Source of the DNA: Chryseobacterium sp. G0201
Lineage (GTDB): Bacteria; Bacteroidota; Bacteroidia; Flavobacteriales; Weeksellaceae
NCBI RefSeq assembly: GCF_003815655.1
Contig: NZ_CP033917.1
Location: 1,364,001 to 1,428,000 of the forward strand
Length of the DNA: 64,000 nt
Reading direction: 5' to 3'
Positions 36,296-45,754 of this stretch are shown piece by piece. Numbering within the stretch: the stretch's first letter is position 1; each line of letters begins with the position of its first letter. A program made the translations under genes and the position numbers. Below the pieces are notes generated by a model. That model saw nothing but the letters and a program-made list of their open reading frames with translations, made no database searches and was not told the DNA's origin.

Positions 36296-38059
36296 TTAAT
36301 AACCTGGATTTTGTGAAAGGTCATTCGATGCGTCAAGCGTTGCCTGAGGAATCGGGAAAATCCTTCTGTAAGGTTGAGAAGCAGGTTTTGCAGTTCCGGG
36401 AAGATCAAATTTACCGAATCTGATCATCGCCTTTCTTCTGTACATTTCCCAATATAGTTCGTATCCTGATTCTTTAAACAGAGTATTAGCGTCTAATGAA
36501 GCAAGGGCAACTCCGGGAGCATTACCGTTTAAGGCATCACGGGTTCTGCTTGTTCTTAAAATATTAACATCAGCTAAAGCACCTGCAATATTTCCACTTC
36601 TGAAATAGGCCTCAGCTCTCATCATGTAGATTGTTCCTAATCTGTATAAAGGTACATCCATTCCGCTTGTTCCGTTATTTCCGTAGCCAGGATCAAATTC
36701 AAACTTGAAATTTCTTACCCCTCTGTTGATCTGAGACTGAGTAAAGACAGCTTCTGAAGGATTATCAAAATTGAGTTCAGGTGTAAAATCTGCTGCAAGT
36801 GTCGTATTTTTTTCTGTGAATAATTTATAGACTTTAATTCTTCCGTCTGCTGTCATATCAAAGCTTCCATTGGCAAGAAGTTTTGGACCATATTGCTGCC
36901 CCACCTGCAATCCTCTGTTGAAATGGAACCAAGGTTTTCCCGTTCCTTCTACTTTACTTGTTGAAGGTACGCTTACATCTGTTCCATCATTTCTGAACCA
37001 AGTTCCATCTTCATATTGGTAGCTTCTTTGAAAACGGGGATCATCATGATTTCCGTTCCAAGAATAATAGAATTCAGGAGTGATACATGATGCATTGGTT
37101 CCTCTATTATCAGGGGAAGGTTTCTGGATTCTTTCCATTGACATATAAGCCAGGTCATTATCTGCATTTCTGTTCGAGTTTTTCTTCTGAACAATCGTGA
37201 AGATCATTTCCTTACTTGTATCATTATTAATATCAAAATTGTGGAAATAATTAGATTCTAAACTGAACTGCCCTCCGTTGATCAATAAATTAGAATATTG
37301 AATAACTTTATCCATATCTGTTCCTCCGCCATTCACAGCCTGTTCTGTAAAATTAAAACTAGCTGCTGTTTTATTTTTAAGAACCGCTCTGTTCAGATAC
37401 ATATCTGCCAATAAAGCATAAGCCGCCTGTTTTGTGAATCTTCCGGCGTGCGTATTCTGAGTTTTAATATCAGCCAAATTAGGAATAAGACCTTCTACTT
37501 CTGTAATGAGAGCATCGATATACGTATCTGCTTTTCTGATCTCAATCGGCGCATTTAAATCGCTTGGATCTCTGTACGGAGCTTGCCCGAATAAATCTAA
37601 AGTGTTGTAAGTATAATAAGCCAACAATCCTTTTGCCTCTGCTAAAAATAAAGCTTTATTGCTTACGCTACTTTTATTAATACTTTTAATTGCCGTTAAA
37701 GATTTTGTAATTCCGGAAGTTAACTGATCCCAAGTCGTTTTTACGACATCATTGCTGGCATCCCATGTAAATTCGTGCATGGCTCTCCACTTTCCGCCGT
37801 CTCCCCAGTCGCTTCCTCTTGTTGCCAATAAGGCCTCATCGGTAGAATATTCCTGTAATGCAAAAACACTTCCGTGATCTACAAAAGTTCCGTCACCAAG
37901 CTGTCCATAAGCTGCAGCAATAGCACTTTCGGGATCTGCAAGGTTTTCAGAGCCCAATACCTCATCTACCACTTGCTCGTCAAGATTTGTACACCCCATT
38001 AAGGCCAGTACAAAAACAGATAGAACGATTTTATTTATATGTAAAAAATTAGATTTCAT
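36296..38059 (-). CDS. SusD/RagB family surface lipoprotein
   Basis: A 587-residue lipoprotein with lipobox ALMGC (Cys23), followed by TNLDEQ, the kind of acidic stretch that directs Bacteroidota lipoproteins to the cell surface. SusD landmarks are AAAYGQLGDGTF near the N-terminus, the TPR-like AEAKGLLAYYTYNTLDLFG and GRFTKQAAYALLADMYLNRAV, and a C-terminal YRLGTIYMMRAEAYFRSGNIAGALADVNILR plus RIFPIPQATLDASNDLSQNPGY. It caps the SusC transporter and binds the ligand at the surface. It lies 18 nt after susC, one operon. Confidence 0.92.
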   Translation of the reverse strand: MKSNFLHINKIVLSVFVLALMGCTNLDEQVVDEVLGSENLADPESAIAAAYGQLGDGTFVDHGSVFALQEYSTDEALLATRGSDWGDGGKWRAMHEFTWDASNDVVKTTWDQLTSGITKSLTAIKSINKSSVSNKALFLAEAKGLLAYYTYNTLDLFGQAPYRDPSDLNAPIEIRKADTYIDALITEVEGLIPNLADIKTQNTHAGRFTKQAAYALLADMYLNRAVLKNKTAASFNFTEQAVNGGGTDMDKVIQYSNLLINGGQFSLESNYFHNFDINNDTSKEMIFTIVQKKNSNRNADNDLAYMSMERIQKPSPDNRGTNASCITPEFYYSWNGNHDDPRFQRSYQYEDGTWFRNDGTDVSVPSTSKVEGTGKPWFHFNRGLQVGQQYGPKLLANGSFDMTADGRIKVYKLFTEKNTTLAADFTPELNFDNPSEAVFTQSQINRGVRNFKFEFDPGYGNNGTSGMDVPLYRLGTIYMMRAEAYFRSGNIAGALADVNILRTSRTRDALNGNAPGVALASLDANTLFKESGYELYWEMYRRKAMIRFGKFDLPGTAKPASQPYRRIFPIPQATLDASNDLSQNPGY

Positions 38060-38077
38060 AATTCTTTTTAGCTTAAA

Positions 38078-41000
38078 TTAAAATTTAACAGTTGCTCCGA
38101 AAATGAAAGTTTTCGCAGACGGATACGTAGTGTAGTCAATTCCCAGAGACTGGTTTCCTCCAACCTTTTTATTGGTATCAACAAGAGGATCGTAACCTGA
38201 ATAATTGGTAATCGTTAATAAATTCTGCGCACTTACGTAAAGATTAATGCTCTTCAAAAACTTCAGCTGATGCATATCGAAAGTATATCCCAGTCTTACG
38301 TTATTCAAACGGATAAAGTCTGATTTTTCAAGATATAATGATGACAATTGCGGCTGGTTGGTAAAGCTAGCGCCTGAGTCATAAAATTCTTTCAAAACGT
38401 TTCTGTCTGATGCTAAGTTGTTGATATTTAAATCCAATGCTGTATTGTTCAATAAATAACCTCCTGTTTGGCCGATGAATGAAAATGCAAAATCAAATTT
38501 TTTATACCTCATGTAAGAATTGATCCCGAAAGTGAAATTCGGAATAGCACCTTCGAAAATTTTTCTGTCTTTCTGATCGATCCTCCCGTCTCCATTAATA
38601 TCTTCATAGATGTATTTTCCGTTGGCATCCACTCCCTGATAGTTCAACATAAAGAAAGACCCTGCTTCATATCCGTTTTTATAGATATTTGCCGTAACTC
38701 CGGAAAGTCCGGGCCCTGAAACTTCACCTGAATAAATTGCTGTAACCGGAAGGTTTTTAACTTCATTATTTACCGTTGCTCCGTTTACATCAAGATTCCA
38801 TGTGAAATTCTCATTTTTAATAATTTCTGAACCTAAAGTAAATTCAAAACCTTTATTAACGATCTGTGCATCCACATTTTTCCAAACTGTAATGGTAGGG
38901 CTCAATACTCTTGACGGAATATTCAGAATCGGATCTTTTGTCGTTTTCTTGTAATATTCCAATGATCCGTACAATCTGTTTTTCCATAAGCTGAAATCTG
39001 CACCGATATTGGCCTGCTCTACCACCTCCCATTTAAGATCAGGGTTTAGTGTTCTTGCGATCTTAACTCCATTGATCAGATTTAAATTATCATACAAATA
39101 ATAACCTCCATCCTGAGCTAATGAATAGCTATCCTGAGTAATTTTGTTCGGAACTTCCTGATTACCTGTCTGTCCCCAGCTTCCTCTTAATTTTAATTCA
39201 TTAACAATTTGAGAATCTTTCAGGAAATTTTCATTGGAGATCGTCCAACCAACTGCGGCTGAAGGGAAGTAACCGTATTTGTTGTTATTTCCGAAACGCG
39301 TAGAACCATCAGCTCTTAAGGAAACCGTTAATAAGTATTTTTTATCAAAATTATAATTTACCCTGCCAAAATAAGATTGTAATTCGTTTGACTGATTATA
39401 TCCCGCCCCCGGAATGAATGTCTCTCCGGAATATCCGGGATTAATTTCCGGCGCAACTCCTGCTCCCTGATTAGCAATATTTCTAACTCCGAAATACGTT
39501 CCTGAAGACTTAAATTTCTGATAAGAAAAACCTCCTAATAAACTGAAATTATGTTTATTTAAGCTAAGATCATACGTTAAATAATGTTCCAAAAGCACAT
39601 TATAAGAGTCAAGATTAGCCTGAACATACATTCCTTTTGGAGTTCTGTCGGTGATGTTTGGATACATTGTTGTATTTCTTTCCGACATTGTTTTGTCGAT
39701 ACCTAAATTGAATTTATAATTTAATCCCGGTAAGATTCTCAACGTTGCTTCCGTATTTCCTAATACTCTGAAAGTATTGGTTTTATCAGTATAAACACTC
39801 AATAAATACAATGGATTGTAGTGAGCATTCATGTTGAAATTGGTGTAATTTCCGTTTTGATCGTACACAGAACGTGTAGGATTCGCCATCAAAGCATGGA
39901 TAATTACCTGACCATCAGAACCTGCATTGGCTCCGTTCGGAATTCCGGTTTCGTTGATGTCACTCGCCGTAAGATTTAGTTTAACTTTTAATCTTTTATT
40001 ATCAAAAAAAGATTCTTCGGCATTCAAACGAGCGGTTGTTCTTTTAAAACCACTGTTCAGCACGATACCATCCTGGTCCATATGAGAAAGTGACGCAAAA
40101 TAATTCCCTGTTTCCGAAGATTTTGAGAACGAAACCGAGTGATTCTGAGAAACTGCACTTCTGTAGATTTCATCCTGCCAATCTGTATTTCCACCGTGGT
40201 CATACAATTTATCAACTCCTGCAGCTCTGTATTGATCCGCCGTTAATAAGTCTAATTTTTTAATCACAGAAGAGAAACCTAAATACGTATCATACGTAAA
40301 CATCGGCTCTCCTTTTTTGCCTCTTTTTGTCGTTACCAAAACAACACCATTTGATCCTCTTGCTCCATAAATAGCCGCTGCAGAAGCATCTTTCAATACC
40401 GTAATTGACTCAATATCTGAAGTATTCAGGAAGTTTAACGGGTTTTTTGCCTGAGCATTTCCTAAACCAACGTTCGGACTTTGTGCGCTTACCGCATCAT
40501 TACTCAAAGGAACACCGTCTACAACGAATAAGGGCGTACTCCCACTTCTGATCGAGCCAATTCCTCTGATTGACACATTCACTCCTGCTCCCGGTTCACC
40601 GCTCGACTGAACGATACGAACTCCGGCAATTTTCCCCTGCATCAAATTATCAACAGAAATATTCATTCCTTCTTTGAAATTTTCTGCTTTCAATTGGCTT
40701 ACAGCTCCCGTTAAATCTGACTTTTTCTGAGATCCGTAGCCTACCAAAGTGACCTCTTCAATAGAAGTCGCCGCTTTTTTAGATTGGAGCTTAATTGAAA
40801 CTGATGAAGAAGTGATCTTCACTTTTTGTACTTCATATCCATCATAAGAGATAGATAACGTTTGCCCTACAGAAGCGGAAATAGAAAAATTTCCTGAAGC
40901 ATCGGTAGTTGCTGTAGCTCCTGTTTCAACGACCGTGACTTTCGCCCCTTCCATCGCTGAACCATCCTGATCTGTGACATTTCCGGCAATTGTTTCATCC

Positions 41001-41122
41001 ACCCGAAAGGAAACAGAATGAGTTTTCGTAAATCCTTCAGCATGAACTTGGTTTGCCACCAAAAAGATCAATGCGATCGGAATTAGCTTTTTAAATTTAA
41101 AAAAATTAATTTTGTGGTACAT
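38078..41122 (-). CDS. SusC/RagA family TonB-linked outer-membrane transporter
   Basis: A 1014-residue SusC protein. Signal peptide ends VHAEG. A carboxypeptidase-D-like beta-sandwich domain (IAGNVTDQDGSAMEGAKVTVVETGATATTDASGNFS-type, about residues 45-115) precedes the TonB box EEVTLVGYG and a plug. The plug has SVDNLMQGKIAGVRIV, SIRGIGS, FVVDGVPLSN and the SusC signature ITVLKDASAAAIYGARGSNGVVLVTTK. The barrel ends FIFGATVKF. It forms the import channel with the downstream SusD. No glycoside hydrolase is nearby; the flanking genes are phospho-lipase and phosphatase-like, so a non-sugar or phosphorylated ligand is possible. Confidence 0.95.
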   Translation of the reverse strand: MYHKINFFKFKKLIPIALIFLVANQVHAEGFTKTHSVSFRVDETIAGNVTDQDGSAMEGAKVTVVETGATATTDASGNFSISASVGQTLSISYDGYEVQKVKITSSSVSIKLQSKKAATSIEEVTLVGYGSQKKSDLTGAVSQLKAENFKEGMNISVDNLMQGKIAGVRIVQSSGEPGAGVNVSIRGIGSIRSGSTPLFVVDGVPLSNDAVSAQSPNVGLGNAQAKNPLNFLNTSDIESITVLKDASAAAIYGARGSNGVVLVTTKRGKKGEPMFTYDTYLGFSSVIKKLDLLTADQYRAAGVDKLYDHGGNTDWQDEIYRSAVSQNHSVSFSKSSETGNYFASLSHMDQDGIVLNSGFKRTTARLNAEESFFDNKRLKVKLNLTASDINETGIPNGANAGSDGQVIIHALMANPTRSVYDQNGNYTNFNMNAHYNPLYLLSVYTDKTNTFRVLGNTEATLRILPGLNYKFNLGIDKTMSERNTTMYPNITDRTPKGMYVQANLDSYNVLLEHYLTYDLSLNKHNFSLLGGFSYQKFKSSGTYFGVRNIANQGAGVAPEINPGYSGETFIPGAGYNQSNELQSYFGRVNYNFDKKYLLTVSLRADGSTRFGNNNKYGYFPSAAVGWTISNENFLKDSQIVNELKLRGSWGQTGNQEVPNKITQDSYSLAQDGGYYLYDNLNLINGVKIARTLNPDLKWEVVEQANIGADFSLWKNRLYGSLEYYKKTTKDPILNIPSRVLSPTITVWKNVDAQIVNKGFEFTLGSEIIKNENFTWNLDVNGATVNNEVKNLPVTAIYSGEVSGPGLSGVTANIYKNGYEAGSFFMLNYQGVDANGKYIYEDINGDGRIDQKDRKIFEGAIPNFTFGINSYMRYKKFDFAFSFIGQTGGYLLNNTALDLNINNLASDRNVLKEFYDSGASFTNQPQLSSLYLEKSDFIRLNNVRLGYTFDMHQLKFLKSINLYVSAQNLLTITNYSGYDPLVDTNKKVGGNQSLGIDYTTYPSAKTFIFGATVKF

Positions 41123-41164
41123 ATCATTAAGTAAAGTAAATTGTAATAAACGATGCTTTGCTTA

Positions 41165-41208
41165 GTAAAAAAGCCGCTGTTGTTCCCGCAACAGTGGTTT
41201 TCTTTAAC
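41165..41208. promoter_or_regulatory. Hairpin in the susC leader
   Basis: GCCGCTGTTG (41173-41182) pairs with CAACAGTGGT (41189-41198), flanked by A and T runs. Pairing is better in plus-strand RNA (G-U pairs) than in minus-strand susC leader RNA, where two A-C mismatches occur. A minus-strand -7-like TTACTTTG lies at 41235-41242, so the hairpin would fall in the susC 5' leader. The rest of 41123-41455 holds no gene. Confidence 0.4.
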
Positions 41209-41455
41209 TTGATCTTCGTTTCATTTCCGGCATACAAAGTAAAATGATATACCACGAAATCATTTTAACATAATGTTATCTTAAAATCAACAAAACATAA
41301 ATATCTCAAAAAGAGAAAATAAAAACACACTCATTATCAGCAATTTACAAAGCTGTATTTTTTATCATTCACACAATCGTAAAAAACACTTAACATAATA
41401 TATAAATCGTCTAATAAGAAGAGTCATTAATTTCGCCATTACAAAAATTGACGAA

Positions 41456-42523
41456 ATGAAAAAGGCAGCTTTTATAGCTTTATATTTATCTTCTTTAAAC
41501 CTATTTTGGTCACAATTTCAAAATCTTAATGATTTAAAAATTAATGAAATTCAGGTAATTGGCTCTCACAATTCTTATAAAAAGGCGATTCTTCCGGAAG
41601 TTTACAGTTATTTATCTAAGAAAGATTCTATGAATTTTCTTCCAAGAATTCAATATGAACATATCCCAATACCTCAACAATTAGATTTAGGATTAAGAAA
41701 TTTAGAAATTGATGTATATGCAGACAGCAAAGGCGGAAAATATGCGCATCCGAAGATTTTAGACCTTGTCAAAACAACACAACCATTCGATCCGGAAGGG
41801 AAAATGAAGAAGCCGGGATATAAAATGATTCACATAACGGATATTGATTATCAGACTTGGTATTACACGCTGGAAGATTGCTTAAAAGATCTGAAAAAAT
41901 GGTCTGATGCACATCCTGATCACGATCCTGTTTTTATCACGCTTGAACCAAAAGATGGAAAAGCCAATAAATTTGGGACAGAACCGGAACATTATACTTC
42001 AAAACTGTTCGATGATCTGGATAATGAGTTGAAAAAATATTTAGGGAAAAATAAAATTATAACTCCGGACGACATTCGTGGTTCTTATAAAACGTTGAAC
42101 GAAGCGGTTTTACATAAAAATTGGCCAACTGTAAAAGATGCTAAAAGAAAATTCCTTTTTGTACTCGATAACAACAGTGAAAACAGAGATATTTATATGG
42201 AAGGACATCCTTCTTTAAAAGGAAGAATGGTTTTCACGAATTCGGCTCCCGGAACGCCTGAGTCTGCAGTTTTATTTATGAATGATCCGAGTCCGAACAT
42301 TAATGATCTCGTAAAACAAGGCTACATTATCCGAACCAGAGCTGACGCCGATACGATGGAGGCAAGAAAAGAGGATTATTCGAGATTTGAAAAAGCAAAA
42401 GAAAGCGGTGCGCAGGTGATCACAACAGATTATTATCAGCCGAGTAAGCTTTTTAAGTCAACTTATAAAATTAGTTTTGATAACAATACATATGAAAGGA
42501 AAAATCCTGTCACCGGAAAATAA
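41456..42523 (+). CDS. Secreted Ca2+-dependent phosphoinositide phospholipase C-like protein
   Basis: A 355-residue protein with an N-terminal signal peptide (LYLSSLNLFWSQ). It matches the bacterial PI-PLC-C1 type family: VIGSHNSYKKAI with candidate catalytic His38, LDLGLRNLEIDVYADSKGG with metal-binding acidic residues, KMIHITDIDYQTWYYTLEDCL, DPVFITLEPKDG and GRMVFTNSAPGTPE. The family fold is the PLC TIM barrel; Ca2+ use and a phosphodiester substrate are inferred from it. It is divergent from susC and faces the metallophosphoesterase gene. Its own terminator is at 42544-42573. Confidence 0.8.
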   Translation: MKKAAFIALYLSSLNLFWSQFQNLNDLKINEIQVIGSHNSYKKAILPEVYSYLSKKDSMNFLPRIQYEHIPIPQQLDLGLRNLEIDVYADSKGGKYAHPKILDLVKTTQPFDPEGKMKKPGYKMIHITDIDYQTWYYTLEDCLKDLKKWSDAHPDHDPVFITLEPKDGKANKFGTEPEHYTSKLFDDLDNELKKYLGKNKIITPDDIRGSYKTLNEAVLHKNWPTVKDAKRKFLFVLDNNSENRDIYMEGHPSLKGRMVFTNSAPGTPESAVLFMNDPSPNINDLVKQGYIIRTRADADTMEARKEDYSRFEKAKESGAQVITTDYYQPSKLFKSTYKISFDNNTYERKNPVTGK

Positions 42524-42543
42524 TTAAAATGATATTAAACGAG

Positions 42544-42573
42544 AGACTGTCTGATTTTTGGGCAGTCTTTTTT
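42544..42573 (+). terminator. Terminator of the PI-PLC-like gene
   Basis: AGACTGTC / GGCAGTCT with one wobble pair, 9-nt loop, then T6. Confidence 0.75.
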
Positions 42574-42590
42574 GATTTGGTTGTTTTTTA

Positions 42591-42800
42591 ACGCAAAGAT
42601 TTATTTTTAAGAATGTATTATTTAGGAAGCAAAGATGAATCAATAAATTGATTGGATTAAGTTTACGTTCAAGCTTCGCGCAGCAAATTTATTTGCCTTT
42701 GCTTTCTAAAATTAAAAGGTTAAATGATTAAATCTTTGCGTCTAAAACATTTTTAAACACAAATAACACGAATTTTTCACAAATAACACAAAGATGAAGC
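42591..42800. repeat. Long imperfect extragenic inverted repeats
   Basis: Outer arms ACGCAAAGATT (42591-42601) and AATCTTTGCGT (42731-42741) are perfect; AGCAAAG/CTTTGCT lie inside. A second AACACAAATAACACGAATTT-like stretch (42755-42800) follows. No open frame of interest in this 312-nt gap. Confidence 0.5.
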
Positions 42801-42835
42801 GTAAACATCTGTCTCGATCCGTGAGAAATAAAAAA

Positions 42836-44629
42836 CTATAACCTCTTTATTTCTTGTTTTTTCAAATCTATCTCAAAATGATCTGCCGGATCTCCGTTTG
42901 ACAGTAAAGAAAGAATCTTGAAGACCGATTTTAATTGTATGATGAAAGGATCTTGAGATTGATTGGTTTTAAAGAATTTTTCCAATGTTTGATATTGTTG
43001 TAATCTTTCTTCTGGAATATCTTTTTTTGCCAATTCATCTGCTGATTGGAACTTATACAGATCAAATAACAAATCTTCAAAACTCCATTGTTTGAATGAT
43101 TTTGAATCAATTCCTGTTTGCTTTACTTCTGAGCCTGAATTTTGTGACATTAAAAGTAAATCTTCCCCATTTAAAGATTTTGCTTTCTCCATAAATTCTT
43201 TAGGCCAATCATCCGGAATCATTCTCAAACGAACCAATTCTTTTAAATGAAACAGCATGAAATCATGATAGGATTTTGTTTTCAAAATATCCTTATTCCA
43301 AAGTGTTGCATTTTTGTTTTGACTTAATGCTTCAAATTCTTTTTCATACAAAGGAAATAATTCGTCAAACCTATGAACATCATTTAAAACTTCCGTTTGC
43401 ACCTCCATTTTTTCAGGAGAGTGGATTGTCAGAATTTTATAACTCGGTAAATAGGCCGCCAATGACGGAACCTGAACATTGACCAATATTTTCTCTCCCA
43501 TTTTTCGAATTCCTGTATCATTGATGTGCATATGTCCGGCAAAATGTATTTGCAATCCTGTCTCAGCAAAAGCTTTTGCAACTTCTTCGTCCGGAACTCT
43601 TTCTAATTGCCATTTTTTTTCGCCTAACAAATTTTTAATTTCATGAGTTGCGCCATCATTAAAATCAATCATTGGATAATGGGTAAATGCAATGACCGTT
43701 TTTCCGTTAGTTTTTGCTTCTTGCGTAATTTTTTTAATCCACTGAATCAGATGCTTTTTATTGGTCAATACATTATTGTAACCTATACTTGCGCCACGAT
43801 AGTTTGTAGGATCATTTGGATTTGAGTTGAGGTTTTTAGGAATATAAGTATTTCCGTCGATGGCGATCATCCAAACTCCTTTCATCGGTTCAACGACATA
43901 ACTCAGATCAGGAACAGAAAAATCTTTCGCAACGTCATACATTCTTTTGGAATAATCCGCATTTTGTATGGCTTTTTCGAATGAATAATTTTTGTAAGAA
44001 TCGTGATCAAAAGGTGTACTCCAGTATAGATTTTCTTTTTTGGGATAAAAACCGAAAGCTTTTAATTCATCCAAAATTTCTACATATCCCGATTCTGCAA
44101 TGTCTTCTGTAATGATTTTATTCTTTGTTTTCCCAAGATTTTCTTTGCTGTAAATTCCTAGCGGATTCCCGTCCTCTCCTAAAAAATCATCTTTTCCGGC
44201 ATCCTGCCGAAACGGGCCAACAGGATCGTGGTTTCCTGTGGTTAAGTAAAAATCAATTCCATACTTTTTATGATACTGATCTAATATTGTATGAAGACCG
44301 CGCAGATTGTAGGCTTGTCCATCATCCGAAAAATCTCCGGGCATGGCGACTATTTTAATACCCTTTGCTGCAATATCATCTAATGCTTTCAGAAAGGCAA
44401 AATAATTTTCATTAAAAATTCTCGTGGAATGCAATTGCGAATCCATCGTTCTCAGAATGGTGGGTTTTCCTGTTTTAGGATTGATAATTCCTTTAAAATT
44501 GTTATCCGAAAAGCTTCCATACAAATCCTGAAAATGCACATCGGAAAGAAATGCAATTTGTACAGGTTTTTGCTGTGCCGAAAATAGAGTAAACGTAAAA
44601 AGTAAAAGTGAAAATATTCCTCTGTTCAT
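42836..44629 (-). CDS. Secreted metallophosphoesterase
   Basis: A 597-residue calcineurin-like phosphoesterase with a signal peptide (FSLLLFTFTLFSAQQ). All metal-ligand motifs are visible: FLSDVHFQ (D-x-H), MPGDFSDDG (GD), LTTGNHDP (GNHD), FTHYPM and AGHMHIND (GHxH). The extra C-terminal 180 residues are helical and of unknown role. A periplasmic or secreted dinuclear-metal phosphatase or phosphodiesterase is expected. It is convergent with the PI-PLC-like gene, and with SusCD it suggests phosphorylated-substrate breakdown. Confidence 0.88.
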   Translation of the reverse strand: MNRGIFSLLLFTFTLFSAQQKPVQIAFLSDVHFQDLYGSFSDNNFKGIINPKTGKPTILRTMDSQLHSTRIFNENYFAFLKALDDIAAKGIKIVAMPGDFSDDGQAYNLRGLHTILDQYHKKYGIDFYLTTGNHDPVGPFRQDAGKDDFLGEDGNPLGIYSKENLGKTKNKIITEDIAESGYVEILDELKAFGFYPKKENLYWSTPFDHDSYKNYSFEKAIQNADYSKRMYDVAKDFSVPDLSYVVEPMKGVWMIAIDGNTYIPKNLNSNPNDPTNYRGASIGYNNVLTNKKHLIQWIKKITQEAKTNGKTVIAFTHYPMIDFNDGATHEIKNLLGEKKWQLERVPDEEVAKAFAETGLQIHFAGHMHINDTGIRKMGEKILVNVQVPSLAAYLPSYKILTIHSPEKMEVQTEVLNDVHRFDELFPLYEKEFEALSQNKNATLWNKDILKTKSYHDFMLFHLKELVRLRMIPDDWPKEFMEKAKSLNGEDLLLMSQNSGSEVKQTGIDSKSFKQWSFEDLLFDLYKFQSADELAKKDIPEERLQQYQTLEKFFKTNQSQDPFIIQLKSVFKILSLLSNGDPADHFEIDLKKQEIKRL

Positions 44630-44706
44630 CTTAAAATAAGACGAAAGTAATAGATTCTTTTGTGAATTGTTTTAATTGAATTTTAAATAATTGTGAAGAA
44701 AATTGA

Positions 44707-45540
44707 TCATTCTACTTCTATAGAGTCAGATTGCTGAAAAGCGTATTTTTCTAACATAAGATGAGTTGATTTTCTCAGTTCCCGCCCAGTGTCGGGATCT
44801 ATTCCGTCTTTTGTAAAAAACTCTACTTCACCATTATACTTTGAATACCATGTCTTTCCAACTGCATTTTCGTAGGTCAATGTATCTTTTCGCAAAATTC
44901 TTTTAAAGAACTGTAAATTATCTTCATCCACAGGAATTTTCTTATCAAATTTAGGATTCTTATCATTACAATCTACCAGTTTATATTCGCTTCCATTCCA
45001 ATACATACACTCCTTCGATGGTAAAAATCCGGCAAAACCATACGTTTTATTCTTTGGATGCGAAAAAACAACACTTCCGGTGACAAGACAAATCACCAAA
45101 GCCATTTCCATAATTCCCATTCCGTTTTTCTTCATGAACTCGGGCATTTTGAAATTTTGCTCGTTCGTTATATTGATAATTATATTAGAAAGTAGTTCAG
45201 AAATTGATTCTTCATCTTTATCAACGCTTATTTTAATGGTAGTTTTATTTGCGTCATCATCTTTCTTGATAAAGGTTCTTGAGAAATCTGCGAAGTTTTT
45301 ATAACCTAAGTATTCACTTAACTTATCCAATCTGTCAGGCTCTATATTAATTTCTTTACTTCCATCTCCTTTTACATAAGTATCATAATACCTCGAAAAG
45401 GTTTTATCGTTTATTTCAAACCCCAAATCTTCTTTAAAATACAGCCATAAATAATTAGCTAAACCACTCTTAGTTGTTTTTCCGGTCTCTGCTTCCGCCT
45501 TTCTGAATACCTCATGAATTAGTAGTTTTTTCTTGGACAT
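44707..45540 (-). CDS. Membrane-anchored protein with N-terminal helical domain
   Basis: A 277-residue protein. The N-terminal 95 residues (KLLIHEVFRKAEAETGKTTKSG, DKTFSRYYDTYVKG, LDKLSEYLGYKNFADFSRTF) are helical and may be DNA- or protein-binding. One hydrophobic segment follows near residues 144-160 (GIMEMALVICLVTGSVVFS). The C-terminal part contains ECMYWNGSEYKLVDCNDK, a short motif with two cysteines typical of periplasmic segments, and Trp/Tyr-rich sequence. No family recognised. Its promoter region contains the TTACGG...CCGTAA palindrome shared with the 48644 operon, so it is a probable target of the local two-component system. Confidence 0.6.
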   Translation of the reverse strand: MSKKKLLIHEVFRKAEAETGKTTKSGLANYLWLYFKEDLGFEINDKTFSRYYDTYVKGDGSKEINIEPDRLDKLSEYLGYKNFADFSRTFIKKDDDANKTTIKISVDKDEESISELLSNIIINITNEQNFKMPEFMKKNGMGIMEMALVICLVTGSVVFSHPKNKTYGFAGFLPSKECMYWNGSEYKLVDCNDKNPKFDKKIPVDEDNLQFFKRILRKDTLTYENAVGKTWYSKYNGEVEFFTKDGIDPDTGRELRKSTHLMLEKYAFQQSDSIEVE

Positions 45541-45560
45541 AGTTAGTTTTTAAGGAGTTA

Positions 45561-45567
45561 CAAAATA
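45561..45567 (-). promoter_or_regulatory. -7-like element for the 44707-45540 gene
   Basis: Minus-strand TATTTTG (a one-base-short TAnnTTTG), 20 nt before the ATG. No -33 TTG at the usual distance; the palindrome lies upstream instead. Confidence 0.45.
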
Positions 45568-45588
45568 GCTAATTTTTGACCATGTCGC

Positions 45589-45606
45589 ATTACGGGTTTC
45601 CGTAAT
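45589..45606. promoter_or_regulatory. Palindromic operator candidate, copy 1
   Basis: ATTACGG-GTTT-CCGTAAT. Read on the minus strand its 16-nt core is TTACGGAAACCCGTAA, 14/16 identical to copy 2 at 48580-48595. The core ends 29 nt before the last base of the -7 element, exactly as in copy 2. Confidence 0.6.
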
Positions 45607-45754
45607 ACAATTCCTGTCCATTCTGTGTCCATCGATGTCCATGTTTTGTCTAACACCTGCCTTACCCTTTGTCGCATCTTTGCTTCAGAAATCAGTGAGA
45701 AACAAAACATTACAAAAAAACAAATGTACAAAACTGATTTCAAAATCACCAGAT

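Noticed and set aside
36172..36423. Plus-strand frame overlapping the susD 3' end
   Set aside because: It covers the GGGCTAAAGCCC repeat, the terminator and antisense susD sequence.
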